Shown: piece by piece, positions 34,646 to 46,053 of the stretch
Numbering within the stretch: position 1 is the first letter of the stretch
How the letters are laid out: each line of letters starts with the position of its first letter
Assembly (NCBI GenBank): GCA_018296165.2
Contig: JACKQL020000006.1
Location: forward strand, 1,054,001-1,118,000
Length of the DNA: 64,000 nt
From: Termitomyces sp. T153
Lineage: Eukaryota > Basidiomycota > Agaricomycetes > Agaricales > Lyophyllaceae
Direction of reading: 5' to 3'
Translations under genes and position numbers: made by a program
Notes under the pieces: model-generated
What the model was told of the DNA's origin: nothing
What the model saw: the letters and a program-made list of their open reading frames with translations, nothing else
Databases searched by the model: none

Positions 34646-35701
34646 GGTTCACGCGATTGTCACGAGGTGTGTCAGTAAAAATAGTAGTAAGACGAACACT
34701 GCGAGTACTTGGAACCAAATAGGGTACACGATCGGTGACCGTTCCCTCTATGGAGACAAGTTCAATCTAATACTGTAATGCTAGAAGAGTTTATGGGATA
34801 TAAATTCGAAACCCAAGGAAGCTAGTCAAATCGAAGTCTATATCGTAGAGCAATAAGATATCTACTAAGCTCAAGTTCGGTTGACATAATAGCAGCGGGT
34901 TAACTGAACGCCTTTGATTCTCAGCAGACAGAATTGTCAGAACAAACTCGCTTGTCACTTGCCAAGTGCCAAGTGCTTTGACTACTCAACGTTCAACGCT
35001 GACTGCAAGTAAGATTCGACGTTGTACATTTGCTTATGATGGCATAGAAAATCAAAAACCACAGATGGTCATGTATATAACTTGCATTCGTACAAGTAAT
35101 ACTGGCTAGTTGGCTCTTCATCCGAGGACTTCGCTCGTAATCGACCTACCTACATACATATATTTGACAACGTATTGCCCTGTTTCTATTGCTCTCAGTT
35201 GCTCAGTTGCTCCCATTGCCAAACTCAACTCACCATTCGACCATCATGTATCATGTTTTGTGTTACTTAGTTACTAAAAACGACATCTACCTACGCTAAC
35301 ACTAAGGTCCGCCTTTGATCAATCTCTAAGATGGACAGGTGGTGGGTAAAGACCTTGGACAGAGCAAGCTCCCCTTGATGAATATGCCCTGGAACCCTAA
35401 GCCTATCCTTAACTTTGACAAAACACTAACTCTAACCGAACTCTAACCAGTCTCATTGTGTCCCCAATGGATATGTAGGCTACTTTTTTTACCTTTGTAT
35501 AGTCAGACCTATAATAGCCTGATTCTTCATGCATTATGAAGTTATGCAAGGTCTTTGGTTTCAATCCTGGACTGTTGTATTTTTACCTGTAAGGTAATTA
35601 CTGCTAATAATGCATCACATATGTACACTCATTAACACAAATGATGCATCACAACGTCACCATCTGGGTACCCATCCCACTTAGCAATCTCCTTTACCGT
35701 C
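34646..35701. other. Intergenic, possible degraded repeat
   Basis: About 1 kb without a gene. The part from 35150 to 35690 is AT-rich and CpG-poor. It includes TAACTCTAACC-like runs at 35380-35450 and duplicated ATGATGCATCAC-type segments near 35605-35650, so it may be an old repeat. Nothing can be named. Confidence 0.45.
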
Positions 35702-36774
35702 ATGTCTGGGATTGTAGCAACTCCACCGTAAGCATCCACTAGTACTCTTACTGAATTGGATGCCAGAAATCGACCCTTTTGACCCGCAGGCCTTGGGACT
35801 TGAAGTGTCGTACATGGACTTTCCTTGTTTCGGGCTTAACCTCAACTTCAAGTTTCCCTGCGGGTTTTGCTGACCCTGATGAAGCAGACATTCTGGCTTC
35901 TGATGGTGAATTCATAGGGACTCCAGGACTGGTGATGGTGAGCTTCTTGTGTTGCCAATATCAATGGGCAACAACTAGTTCGATTACTTACTGAGTGTTT
36001 CTTCAGATTGTGTCCTACACGGACACTCCCGTTGGTATGTCCTATTAATTTTTCAATATTGAGCTGTCTGACCAATGGTGTTACTAGGACCATGTACGAT
36101 CATTGAGTATCGTTCTAGCCGTGTCTGATTATCTAAACAAGACGACGAGCTTATATATATCCCGGGGAAATGGAAGTACAAGGATGGCACAGCTGGCTAT
36201 CGCATCACTCGTATATATGTTTCCTCTAAAGAATCAACAGAGAACGGTATGTGGTCTACTACGGTTTTGTGAACATACTCATGTCCCTCAGGCCGTAGGA
36301 ATTGGAACATACCCAGTGCGTCCGTATTGAACATCGAATTCTTCACTGAACTCACAGAATACTAATTTAGAACATGTCGCCAATTTTAGTATCACCACGT
36401 CAAATGAAGAAAGTACGATCAAGGTTTTCCACCTTGGAGCAACAGAGCCCTTTTTCCATGCAAAAACACAACCCGTCACACTCCTCTCCAAAATCCCCAT
36501 ACCGTTGAATACATCCATCTTCGGCAACTTTTTAAGCCTTGCACAGCCACCCCTCCCTGCGACCAAAAGTCCAGAGGACGTCGGAACCTCCCAGTGGGCG
36601 ACCGTCGCCCCTGCCTTCAGTGGCAATGTTTACGCGGAACGTATAATTCCCCAGCTGGATGGGAGAGTTGGAGACGGGAAAGGCTTTCCGGCAATTGTGC
36701 CTTGGTCTTTGGGTCTGTATGCGCCCAAGATGGAGGGTATATTTGGATTCGCTGCCTTCGCTGATTCAAAGTAA
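35702..36774 (+). CDS. Acetoacetate decarboxylase-like (ADC superfamily) protein
   Basis: Six short exons join in frame to give MSGIVATPPPWDLKCRTWTF at the start, then GFADPDEADILASDGEFIGT, IVSYTDTPVGPYDELIYIPG, YRITRIYVSSKESTENGRRN and WNIPKHVANFSI. The VSYTDTPVGPYDEL and NWNIPKH blocks are typical of fungal ADC-like proteins. Introns: 35728-35789, one after GLVM at about 35938, two small ones around 36035-36153 (which leave a 6-base exon completing GPY), one at about 36246-36290 and one ending near 36372. The stop is at 36772-36774. The family shares the ADC beta-barrel, but many members are not true decarboxylases, and I did not locate the catalytic lysine with certainty. Possible role in secondary metabolism or detoxification; context gives no hint. 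Confidence 0.82.
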
Positions 36775-38645
36775 ACCTATGATACGATATGTATCATTGA
36801 TCCCAAGGCCTGCCTATAAGTAACCAACCTTTCGCGGACTATTCGTATTTCATTATGAAGCTCTTTTATAGATAACGAATACATTGAAATTGGTCTACCA
36901 TGACCACAAAATTCTGTTCCAACATTATGTGGTCTTCAGCCTTTCGAGTACTGTAAGCAATATATACATTCCAATGATGTGGAAGTACGTGCAAATACCC
37001 CCTCCATCCCCTCCACAAAGCATGCCGCATTTGCCGGAACTTTTCTTGCATCACCTTACTGTAAGATTCTGCGAAGCAGCCCACTACCACTGTCCAATCG
37101 TGCCATTTCTTTTTCCTGTCTGGAGCCTCGTTATGTCCTTGACCATTTATTGTGTGTCTCAAGGCAAGTTTCTACACGAGCGTCGTCCACTGCTTTGGGC
37201 TCATGGTTTGGGTTGAATCACTCCAGACCTTCTCAAGTCGGAAGTCCTTCAAGACCAAGGTATGTTGACTTGACTATCAGATGATGGTTTGTTTTCTGAT
37301 TAATATCGCACAATGCATCTGCATCAGACCTCAAGCTTAAATTTCCAACTTTTGCGTGATTGCGTGATTTGTGTGAACCCTTTGTCCCTCTATCCGTCTC
37401 GATTTTTCTTCTATCCTTTCTTCCTTTTCCAATTAGTATATATACACGGCGTCGTTTCGTGTCATCACTCTAACCTTTAAGGTTATTATTAGAGGTCTGA
37501 CGGCGTGAACCGACTCCGTTAATGCCGACACAGCATATCCCTTACCTGTAAGTTCCAGCAACAACGATTATTGAGAATAGTTCCACTAAGCCCTGCTTTC
37601 ACCCCAGATTTGTATGCTCAGATCCTATCCGAGGTTATCGTTTCTCTGACCTTACGGTTGATTGATACAATATTAATGTACGTTTCCTCATCATCTTGGA
37701 ATCCTCGCTAACGTTTTATTTCCAGACTAAAAAACACCCGAAACGGTGTTCAAGTTTATCGGTGGTCGCTCAGCGCTCACTTCTTGTTCCCTTGCGTCCC
37801 CTAGCCTGACGCCTTGATGGTATAAGACCCATTCCACTGGAACACCCATGTAATGAAAGGAATTAGATCGGCATGCGGCTCCTCGTCCAAATCACGTGTT
37901 TCTTTAACAATCAAATGTGATATCATAACAGGTAAATGATGTTATGCCATGGTGGGCTAAGGGTGGACATGCTACTGAGAGCAGTGACTTCCTATGATTT
38001 ACCAGGGTGGCCGGTAGTGGAGCTGAATATGGAAGCGTACTTCCCATACAACGCAATAATCTCCACAACTTGCAAATGTAATCCCAGAATGTCTATTTCT
38101 CCACCGAGCAGGCATTATGCTATAAAGAGTGGGCATACTAAATAGGAAGGCATCGTATTCGTAATCGTATTTAACGATAATGATAATGGTGTAGTCTGGC
38201 TTAGCGGATGCGTGCATTTCTGCCAAAACATCTGAGGAAAGAATCTCGGAAACCCTAAGGAAGCTTAGTGAACTGATATTTCAATGTCAATGATCCCCAT
38301 GTGCCACGCAGGATTTGACGTTCGATTCCCGATTCCCTATGGCCTATGGAATGCACCTGACATCTGAGGTACACTTAGCGAGGGATAACATACACTTTCC
38401 GATGTGTCCATTCAAAGTATAAGTGGATAAAAGCGGGTGAGTCGAATGAGACAAGTCGAACATATCTCATTCATGACATCATAAGACGTGTCTCCGATCG
38501 TGGCGTGACAACACATAACGAGTGGTTAAAAACATGCAAATTAAAAAATACACTAATGTACAAAGAATATAGAACTCCCAAAATCCTAAGTGACTGAATC
38601 AATATTAATCACTATCCCAATAACAACAACACCCACCAAAGATAG
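36775..38645. other. Intergenic region, nothing firm
   Basis: This 1.9 kb lies between two gene 3' ends (ADC-like, plus; H2B, minus). Open frames at 36866-37284 occur on both strands and lack domains. No tRNA or repeat was recognised. Confidence 0.5.
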
Positions 38646-39194
38646 TTACTTCGCACCTGCCGACGAGAATTTTGTCACCGACTTTGTACCTTCTGAGATA
38701 GCATGCTTGGCAAGTTCACCAGGGAGAATGAGTCGCACTGATGTTTGAATTTCGCGTGATGAAATTGTAGATTTCTTGGAATATGATGCGAGTTCTATGG
38801 TGTATAGGTTGGCCAAACAACGCTGCAAGCAGGAAGGTAAAAACGTACTGGAGGCTTCAGTCGCAATTCGCTCGAAGATATCATTGACGAAACTGTTCAG
38901 GATAGCCATCGCCTTGTTGGAGATACCCGTATCGGGGTGTACCTGCTTCAACACTGCGGCACCATGTTAGAGTATGTTGAAACGCGATTTTAGTGTTTTA
39001 AACCCACCCTTGTAAATGTAGGAAGAGTATGTTTCCTTTCTAACCTTCTTGCGTTTCTTCTTCTCGCCATCCGCAGGGGCTGCGGCCTTCGATGTCTTCT
39101 TGGCTGCTTTCGCACCCTCGGACGCCTTAGCGGGAGCCTTCGAAGCAGTAGAAGCTGGAGCTTTGCCAGCAGTAGATGCAGGTTTGGGTGCCAT
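38646..39194 (-). CDS. Histone H2B
   Basis: Core nucleosome histone. The start at 39194 reads [20 protein letters not shown], followed by a lysine-rich tail and [17 protein letters not shown]. After the first intron comes [20 protein letters not shown] and [16 protein letters not shown], and after the second [20 protein letters not shown] and [20 protein letters not shown]. Splices: YK(G)/(TG)LKQ, with donor GTGGGT near 39006 and acceptor near 38955; and EAS(A)/(AA)LASY, with donor GTACGT near 38848. The stop TAA is at 38646-38648. The repression/ubiquitination lysine region (TKSVTKF) is present. Divergently paired with H2A. Confidence 0.97.
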
Positions 39195-39461
39195 TAGTGA
39201 TAGATAACGTGAAAGGGGGCAGTGGTAGACGGTGGTGAGCAAGAGTTGAAGAGATTACACCCGTCGGTATAGTGAGCTTATATATGGACACGTGACTTTG
39301 CATGTATTTGGTCGCGACGCGTCTGGCGCGACTTTGTTGATTGCGATCAACGTCGAATGTTTGCCGAAATATAAAACCCGCGCACATGGAATCAGTTGTA
39401 CTTCCCTACTCCCCAAGGTTCTATCACAACTTATCCTTATTCACCGCTATTATTAATCTCC
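39195..39461. promoter_or_regulatory. Shared divergent promoter of H2B and H2A
   Basis: The 267 bases separate the two histone start codons. A TATA-like ATATATAAG (minus strand, about 39278-39287) serves H2B, and ATATAAAAC (plus, about 39369-39377) would serve H2A; each is roughly 85-93 bases from its ATG. Between them, GTTGAT-TGCG-ATCAAC (39336-39351) is a perfect inverted repeat and a candidate site for a shared histone regulator. Confidence 0.8.
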
Positions 39462-39971
39462 ATGTCCGGAAAAGTTAGCGGAAAAGCTCGCGGTGGCAAG
39501 GCTTCCGGTGTCGATGGCGCCAAGTCGCAATCTCGCTCAGCAAGAGCTGGCCTCCAATTTCCCGTCGGTCGTCTTCACCGTCTCTTGAAGAATGGCAATT
39601 ATGCTCAACGTGTGGGTGCGGGTGCACCCGGTAAGTAGTAAGACTATTATCGTTTTACCTTCACTCATATTTCTTTCAGTGTACCTCGCTGCTGTTCTTG
39701 AATACCTCGCTGCTGAGATTCTCGAGCTTGCTGGGAATGCGGCTCGGGACAATAAGAAGCAACGTATCGTCCCTCGTCATCTCCAACTCGCAATCCGCAA
39801 CGATGAGGAACTTGGAAAGCTCCTTGGTGATGTAGTCATTTCTCAGGGAGGTGTTGGTAAGTTTTCTCATCTTTTCGAGAAGACAATAACTTATTTCTCC
39901 TTTCAGTTCCCCACATCAACCCTGAACTATTACCTTCAAAGACTAAGCTTGGAAAGGGTCAGGAAGTTTAG
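39462..39971 (+). CDS. Histone H2A
   Basis: Core histone. The start at 39462 reads [16 protein letters not shown], followed by the conserved [60 protein letters not shown] and [20 protein letters not shown]. Two introns: donor after GAP-G near 39631, acceptor near 39679; and donor after GGV-G near 39855, acceptor near 39906. The C-terminus reads [20 protein letters not shown] and ends in V. Fungal H2A normally ends in SQE-hydrophobic, the site phosphorylated after DNA breaks; here glycine stands in place of that serine. It is otherwise a canonical H2A rather than H2A.Z. Confidence 0.96.
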
Positions 39972-40588
39972 AAGATCCTCTCTTATTTATTATTACTCGT
40001 TTTGGTTATCTGTACTAGTAGTGTATTACTATTGATCTCATTAAAACTAGCTGTTCGGAGCTGTTCATGATTGCTCTGCACTTTGATTCATGGTCTGATT
40101 CCAAGCTGGCGCTGAATATTGAATGGCCAAAAGTGCGATTAGATATTGAGTCTCAGACCGGGAGATCTCTACATAAGTAGCTGGTTCTCATCAACTTGAA
40201 GTCGAGGGCGGATGCCCCAAGACGTTTCTATCAACTCTGTTGGATTTAAATTTAACACTTCTCGTTTGTCCCTTAAAATTGAGACATTGATCACCATATC
40301 GCCCCTGTTTGAGCCTGCGCCACTGAATCAGCTCCCATGAGCAGTCTCTCGCTTAAACCCAAACTAAACTAATTGTTTCAGTGCGTCGTACTACCTACAA
40401 GTTACACTGATGTACCGCACGGAGAAAGTTCATCAAAAATATCTTTACAAATTGTAAAGATTTTCTTAATGACGGTTTCAAAATGATCATGAAATACACT
40501 ATCGATACAGTACTTGTAGTTGGATACAACGTGGTATGAATGATAGGCCGGAAATTCTTTTCCTTGTTGAAGGAAAACATAAGTGGTA
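39972..40588. other. Intergenic between convergent gene ends
   Basis: About 600 bases between the H2A and cystathionine gamma-synthase 3' ends. AT-rich, with no gene or repeat recognised. Confidence 0.55.
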
Positions 40589-42671
40589 CTATTCTAGAGC
40601 CAAATTTGGAACACTCGCAGTTGCTTCCGCAACCTTCAGCGCCACATCAAACCAGCGCAACAATAACTGAGTGTCCTCCATCCCAACGCTGATCCTCACT
40701 AGGCCTTCCTCAACCCCATACTGTGCCGCCCAATCCAGCTCTGCAAAGTGCGCGAGGATGGTGAAGGGACATGCTAAAGTGAAGTTGGTGCCAAGACTCG
40801 GGCCTTTGTAGCACTCGAGCGCGTCAAAGAACGCCTCAGATGCAGCATTCGATGTAAATGTAAGGGAGAAAAGCCCGCCATACCCGCCTTCGACTCCAGG
40901 CATCTTGATGCGGCAGATCTCGTAGTTTTGAGGGGTGATATACTTGGGATAGAAGACCTCCTTAAGGACGGCGGACGAGGCTCCGCCAGCGACGGAGCGC
41001 GATCGTAGGAAATCACAGACGGCGGTGGTGTTGTTGTCGATGATACTAATGCGCCGTTGGAAGTCGCGTGAGTTGCGTTCCATGTAAATCGCGTCTTCGT
41101 CGTAGTAGAGGTCCTCAAAGTTCGCATCCATGTACGCCTTGAGAGCTGCATAATACTTCCGCCGCGGGTTGAGGACCAGGCTAAGCAGAATTGATTGATC
41201 GAAGCAGACATTCGCAAGAAAAAGCTCACCTGCCGCCCATTACGTTGGCGACACCGCTGAACACCTTCGAGAGACTGCTCACGACGACATCGGCATAAGG
41301 TAAGACCTCGACATTCACAAAGTTTCCAATTGTCTCATCGATAACAAGGAGGAAGTCATACTTGTCCGCGAGTGCACGAAGACGAGGAAGGTTAGCAGAA
41401 CGGAGGAGAGGATTGGAGGGGAACTCTGTGAAGAGGGCCACAACGGGCGGTTTGTCGGGGTTCTGAGAAACCTCGCGCTTGAGGAGAGCTTCGAGCTCAT
41501 CAATTTCCGAATCCACGCCCTCTCCAAAAAAGTGGCATCCAGGCCCCCACTTCTGCAGGATTTTCAGGGTATCAGTATATGGGAATCTAAGAATTCATAA
41601 AGGTAAGTGATTTTCACAAAATGAAGTGTTACAGATATACCCGAAGCAAACACTCTTCGCCACGGGACGCGTGGCCAGCGCAATATGATGAGCATTCCAA
41701 ATAGCAGCCATACCAGTAGGGTAGAGGTAGACATCATGTTCCGACACATCTGCGACTCCACGAGAACTAGGTCCAACCACAAGATTCTTTCCTCCAGCGA
41801 CTGGCTCCCCTTGATACTCGTGAGCGGTGTCGTGGATCAATACACCAGCAACCCTTCGTCGAAGCGCACGCTTGGCTGACGATGCAAAAGCGAGGGGTAG
41901 ATTGCGGCCATAGCGCTCCTCAAGATAAACGCTGTGATCTGCCTCCAGAGTCTCGCCTCTGGAGCTGGGTTGTGGTAAGGGTGGAGACGTCGACCTGCTC
42001 TGCGACTTAACAGAGTAATGCTTGTTAAAAGCTTTTCCGATATACCGAGGAAGCATGGGCGGTGAAGATGGGGTTCTAGCTTGCGTCACTTCATCAGGGA
42101 GCATAGACAAGCAGTGTTCGGCGAGACGGCTCGACATACCCATCCCGGTATGCTGCCAGAATTGTTTGGCAAAAGGGAAAGAGTCCGGTGGAAACAAGAC
42201 GATATGAACATTGACTGAGGCAGCCGAAGAGCAGTCAGATTGTGTCCTTACATCCCGCTCGATTATTCGTCCGTTAGCTTTATCTTCGGGGCATATGAGG
42301 AGGCTCATGAGCCGGCAATTGACAGAATATTTCTGCATGAACGACCGGCAATGTTCCGCAACCTTCTGCGTAGCAAATAGCATGCATCGTTCTCCATTCC
42401 GACCATACTTATGCTCGAATATCCGTGCAAGCTAAAGCAAAATGAGAGAGTGACGGTGAGAAAAAAAAGTAGCCCGCACTTTTTGTATACTCAGATGGAG
42501 GAAGAACCTAGGATACCCAGTGACCATGGAATCCACCACCCTTTTCTGGCCCTCTTCATATGCGACATTATCCCGCCAGGTAGGGAGAGAAACGGAGATA
42601 GCGTGCGGGGTGTAGGGGGGTACGGAAGCCCCTACGGGTAAATTTGCGGTGATCGTACTCGTCGTGCTCAT
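40589..42671 (-). CDS. Cystathionine gamma-synthase (PLP enzyme)
   Basis: It makes cystathionine from an activated homoserine ester and cysteine, in transsulfuration. The start at 42671 gives [20 protein letters not shown], then [20 protein letters not shown], the fungal N-terminal signature (yeast Str2-like). Four exons join in frame: [15 protein letters not shown] (donor near 42468), [13 protein letters not shown] near 41640 and [13 protein letters not shown] near 41228. PLP-fold motifs are [14 protein letters not shown] near 41700, [11 protein letters not shown] near 41400 and [13 protein letters not shown] near 41350; the Schiff-base lysine lies in SSLSKVFSG near 41265. C-terminal [14 protein letters not shown] and [13 protein letters not shown] near 40685 complete the fold. 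The stop TAG is at 40589-40591. Roughly 600 residues, as in fungal relatives, longer than bacterial MetB. Probably cytosolic. Confidence 0.92.
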
Positions 42672-44030
42672 TCTACTGACAAGAGAGCTGCTAGTGTGCA
42701 GTTAAAGGATACGTTGGTACAGTTCGACTGAATGTAAGAGAATGTGGTGGTCGATATCCAGGAAGTGGAACCATTTCAGATTCGGATCTAGCATAGTTAT
42801 CTCGGCCGATCAATTGGAATGAAAACCTCCTGGGCACTCGAGTAACATGGGACGCGATGGTAGATATCAGGATGCCCCCAAGCAATACGGGCCCCGGTTG
42901 TTCGCACGCGGACCCGCGCCCGTAATCCCAAATTCCCAATCAAGCAAGTGGTACTTGTGAATAGATCAATGTGCCTCGCAGTGAACTAGTATTACTGCAA
43001 ATCGCAAATCGTGGAGCGAGTTGTGAACCAGGGAGCGCTTAAGTGATTCAAGATTGTTCTGGATGGCCCTTCGACTATGTTAATGTTAATTTTACAAAAA
43101 TGACCCGCATCAAGTTGATATCGATTTACTGTATTTGTACGTATACACCAAGAATAGACTAACTTGAAATCTCCAACCACTAATGGTACCTTTCGATTCA
43201 CATTCGTTTGGCTCAAAAAAGATATGCATATCATTGCTGGTTTCAGCACCAAGTTATATCAATATACGTATACCTATGGAAATCGGATCCTGTATGGTAT
43301 CGTTCACTTGGATCACCACCTAAATGTGACAAGTGGCCGGCCGTTGAAAGGGGAAAAAGATTGAAGACATTTGAGAAGGGGAAGGAAGTGGTTGATAGCT
43401 ATTCAGAAGTGCTCTTTTCACTGATTTAGTGTGTTTTCTGAATCCGAAAATCCATTCATCATGCTTAGTACAGCTTGCATAATACTCATGCACTGGGTGA
43501 TGAACAAGACACTTCCCTTATATGAAGAGGAGGCATACTGTATCATTGGCAGGTGACCAATCTGGCCTATGACCTGAAAATGTATCTCGGTCAAGTTTTA
43601 TTTCTGTCTTGGGGATTTGATCCCCTCATCAGAAGAAGCATTCTGGCACAACAAATTTTTATGAAAAATTGGACAGAATTTGAGTGAGATACATCTATCG
43701 TCGGTGGTGACCAGGTGAACGGCACCATGGACAGCTTTCGGCATCGCCACACCAATTTGTCGGATGACTATCACACTAGGTATATATTCGGACGACAAGT
43801 TCCCATATTATCTGGCAACAGACCGCACTGATTTACTATCTATATCTACGACTCCCACTGTCACTTCTGTCATCCAAAGTCATTGGGTGAAATTTTGTGT
43901 ACTGTAATGTATACATCACGAGACATCGAGCTACATAACTGTTTTTTCTATACGGAAGGGCAGACAATACTGCAACGTATTCTTTCATGCATCATCGTCC
44001 ATAATGGAGCGATATCACTGCGTCCAAATA
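42672..44030. other. Intergenic, nothing recognised
   Basis: About 1.36 kb upstream of cystathionine gamma-synthase and downstream of the Sds23-like gene. Several short open frames on both strands lack domains. Confidence 0.5.
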
Positions 44031-45868
44031 TCACGACTTCTGAAGAGACTCGAGACTGGATATTGAACTCCTAATCGAATGATTCCTCCCGCCAATCACG
44101 GGCGGAATAACGAAGCTTGACCTTCGCTGAATGCTTGTCCTACTACTTGATCTTGACAGAGATCTCAGAAAAAGATCATGGTCAGATGAGGAAGAGTGAG
44201 ACGAGGCAGAAGAAGTGCGCCGATGACGCTGCATCATTGTTGGGTCAACGTCAGAGATGTTCGCTAGTCGCGCAAATAATGAAAGGACTTGATACAATGA
44301 AACAAAGCATTAGACAATAGTGGGTTGTCAAGAACCGAATGACACACTGTCTACGATGGACACAATGCCGGAGAGACTGCCATATGTTGTCGATGTTTGG
44401 ATAGGTGACGAGGGCCGAGAATCTGCAGTCACAAATAAGCGATGGGCATTGGCTGGGGTAGTGTAAGTAAAAGAGATAAAGACACGGCATTGCGAACCTA
44501 CTGGCAAGGAGCTTTTCCATCGTGTATGTAAGAGGGTTGGCCGCAGAAACAGAGTATACTGCACACGTGAGGTAAGTTGATGATCTATTCTTTGTAGAGT
44601 ACTATACCAGGGTACTTGTCGGCGCCATCAGTCGAACCGTCAGCTTCCTAAGATGTTGTTGGCAGATCACGTTCGATATCAAAGAGAAACTCACCTTGAT
44701 ATGAGAGATAAATTGGTGCAGTGGTGTAAACAAAACATGTTTGCTTTGAGAAGGAACAACGATCTACATGCATCCAAGATGAGCCAATGATCATCGCAAG
44801 AGGTAATAACCACCTTGCCAATGTCTGTAACGCTAACAGCGCTCAAGAGGGCACCAGTCTCATCATCAACGACCGCCACACTACTAACTCCCTCTTCGCT
44901 CATCAGTCTCATCGCATCTAAGACTTTGGAGCTTGAAGTTGTTCCAATCACTGCAGCATAGATGTTAAGCGATGGGAGCGACAGAGAATGGAGTGGATTA
45001 GAAAGATAACTCTGTAGCGACGGTGTTTTAGCAGCGTACGAGGCGAACCAGGCAAGGAGGCCGCGATCTGATACGTAGCCATCAAAGTCACCACAAGAGG
45101 CAGAAAGGATTAAGGCTGACAGTGCAACAGAGTTACTTGGGCCTTGTATTGAAGCTCAGTAAAAACGTACCCCGGTGTACGCCTCGAGAAAATAACCGTA
45201 ACAGAGATATGACTGTAGCATTGTTGGGCAAGATCTCCAATGGATTCTTGTCGGAGTAATCTTAGAAAGGAGTCAAGAAATGGGTGTAGTCACACATGGC
45301 CATTGACTTACTACTGACTAAACGGACTGGAACATGACCTGCCCGAGCGGCTGCCACTATCTCATTTGAACGAGGCTTGTCAAGCAAATCCTCTGGATGC
45401 AAAGTGTGACTAGTTGCAGCGAGTGTCAAAAAGGCATTCACGTCGGAGAACTGAAATGGAGGGTCAGACGCCCATATATTGACGTCATTGGCTATAAATC
45501 CTACGTCGAAAAGGCCAATGCACTTAGATCCGTTAATCGCTGGAGTTTTTACGGCGAGACAGTGGACATCTTCGGAGAGAAGCGTCTGGGGAGTAAAATC
45601 TAGAGTTTATTAAGAGACGATCATTGCGAAACTTACTTCACAGGCCTCTTCGACTGTTGTGTCCGCTTCAACAGAAACAACCTGCTCGTCAATGATATCT
45701 TACGATATTTAATTGACTCTTCTTGTCTAAAGCACAGATCTTACCTCGAGCTAACACGTTCTTCCAACTTTCAGTCCATCCTTCAGAATCTGTGATCGGG
45801 GGACTGATAATACTAGGAGCAACCCAGCTGCTGCTCAGCGACAAGGATTGCCTTCTGCTGGCTGGCAT
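44031..45868 (-). CDS. CBS-domain protein, Sds23/Moc1-like
   Basis: Start at 45868: MPASRRQSLSLSSSWVAP, then SWKNVLARDIIDEQVVSVEA and TTVEEACEILLSEDVHCLAV (first CBS motif). Further CBS segments are near 45310 (VPVRLVSNLI) and 44940-44810 (TSSSKVLDAMRLMSEEGVSS, VAVVDDETGALLSAVSVTDI). The last part reads SLSGIVSIVDVLSLFARL near 44370 and 44290, and ends in a Ser/Arg-rich tail (HRRTSSASSHSSSSDHD). Sds23 proteins bind adenine nucleotides through CBS pairs and inhibit PP2A-like phosphatases, linking nutrition to cell-cycle progress and stress. The stop lies at 44031. About eight exons; some borders are approximate. The AMPK gamma subunit is the main alternative, but the serine-rich tail after CBS fits Sds23 better. 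Confidence 0.78.
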
Positions 45869-46053
45869 AGATAAACTGGATCGCTAATGATATGGATATT
45901 GCGCCGCTGAACGAGTGTAAGAAAGTGAAGGTCGACGCATTAAATCGCTTCGGAGCAGAGACAAGCCGTGGTCGGCCTGGCCTAGGCAGGGTTTCTCGTC
46001 AGGCTGACAAATCAACGCGTCGTCAACATCAAGCTCAGCTCGATCTTAAACCA
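45869..46053. promoter_or_regulatory. Short divergent promoter (Sds23-like / CNH gene)
   Basis: Only 185 bases separate the two proposed start codons, so the promoter must be shared. An open frame runs through it upstream of the plus-strand gene (from 45892, in phase with ATG 46054), so that start could lie further left. Confidence 0.5.

Noticed and set aside
35380..35450. CCCTAA and CTAACC runs resembling telomeric repeats.
   Set aside because: Copies are single and imperfect, with no tandem TTAGGG array.
38310..38345. TTCGATTCCC motif resembling a tRNA B box.
   Set aside because: No flanking T-stem pairing, acceptor stem or A box.
33351..42671. HOM6 and cystathionine gamma-synthase as a methionine gene cluster.
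   Set aside because: Histones and an ADC-like gene lie between them, the two genes are in opposite orientation and no shared regulatory motif was seen; proximity is probably chance.
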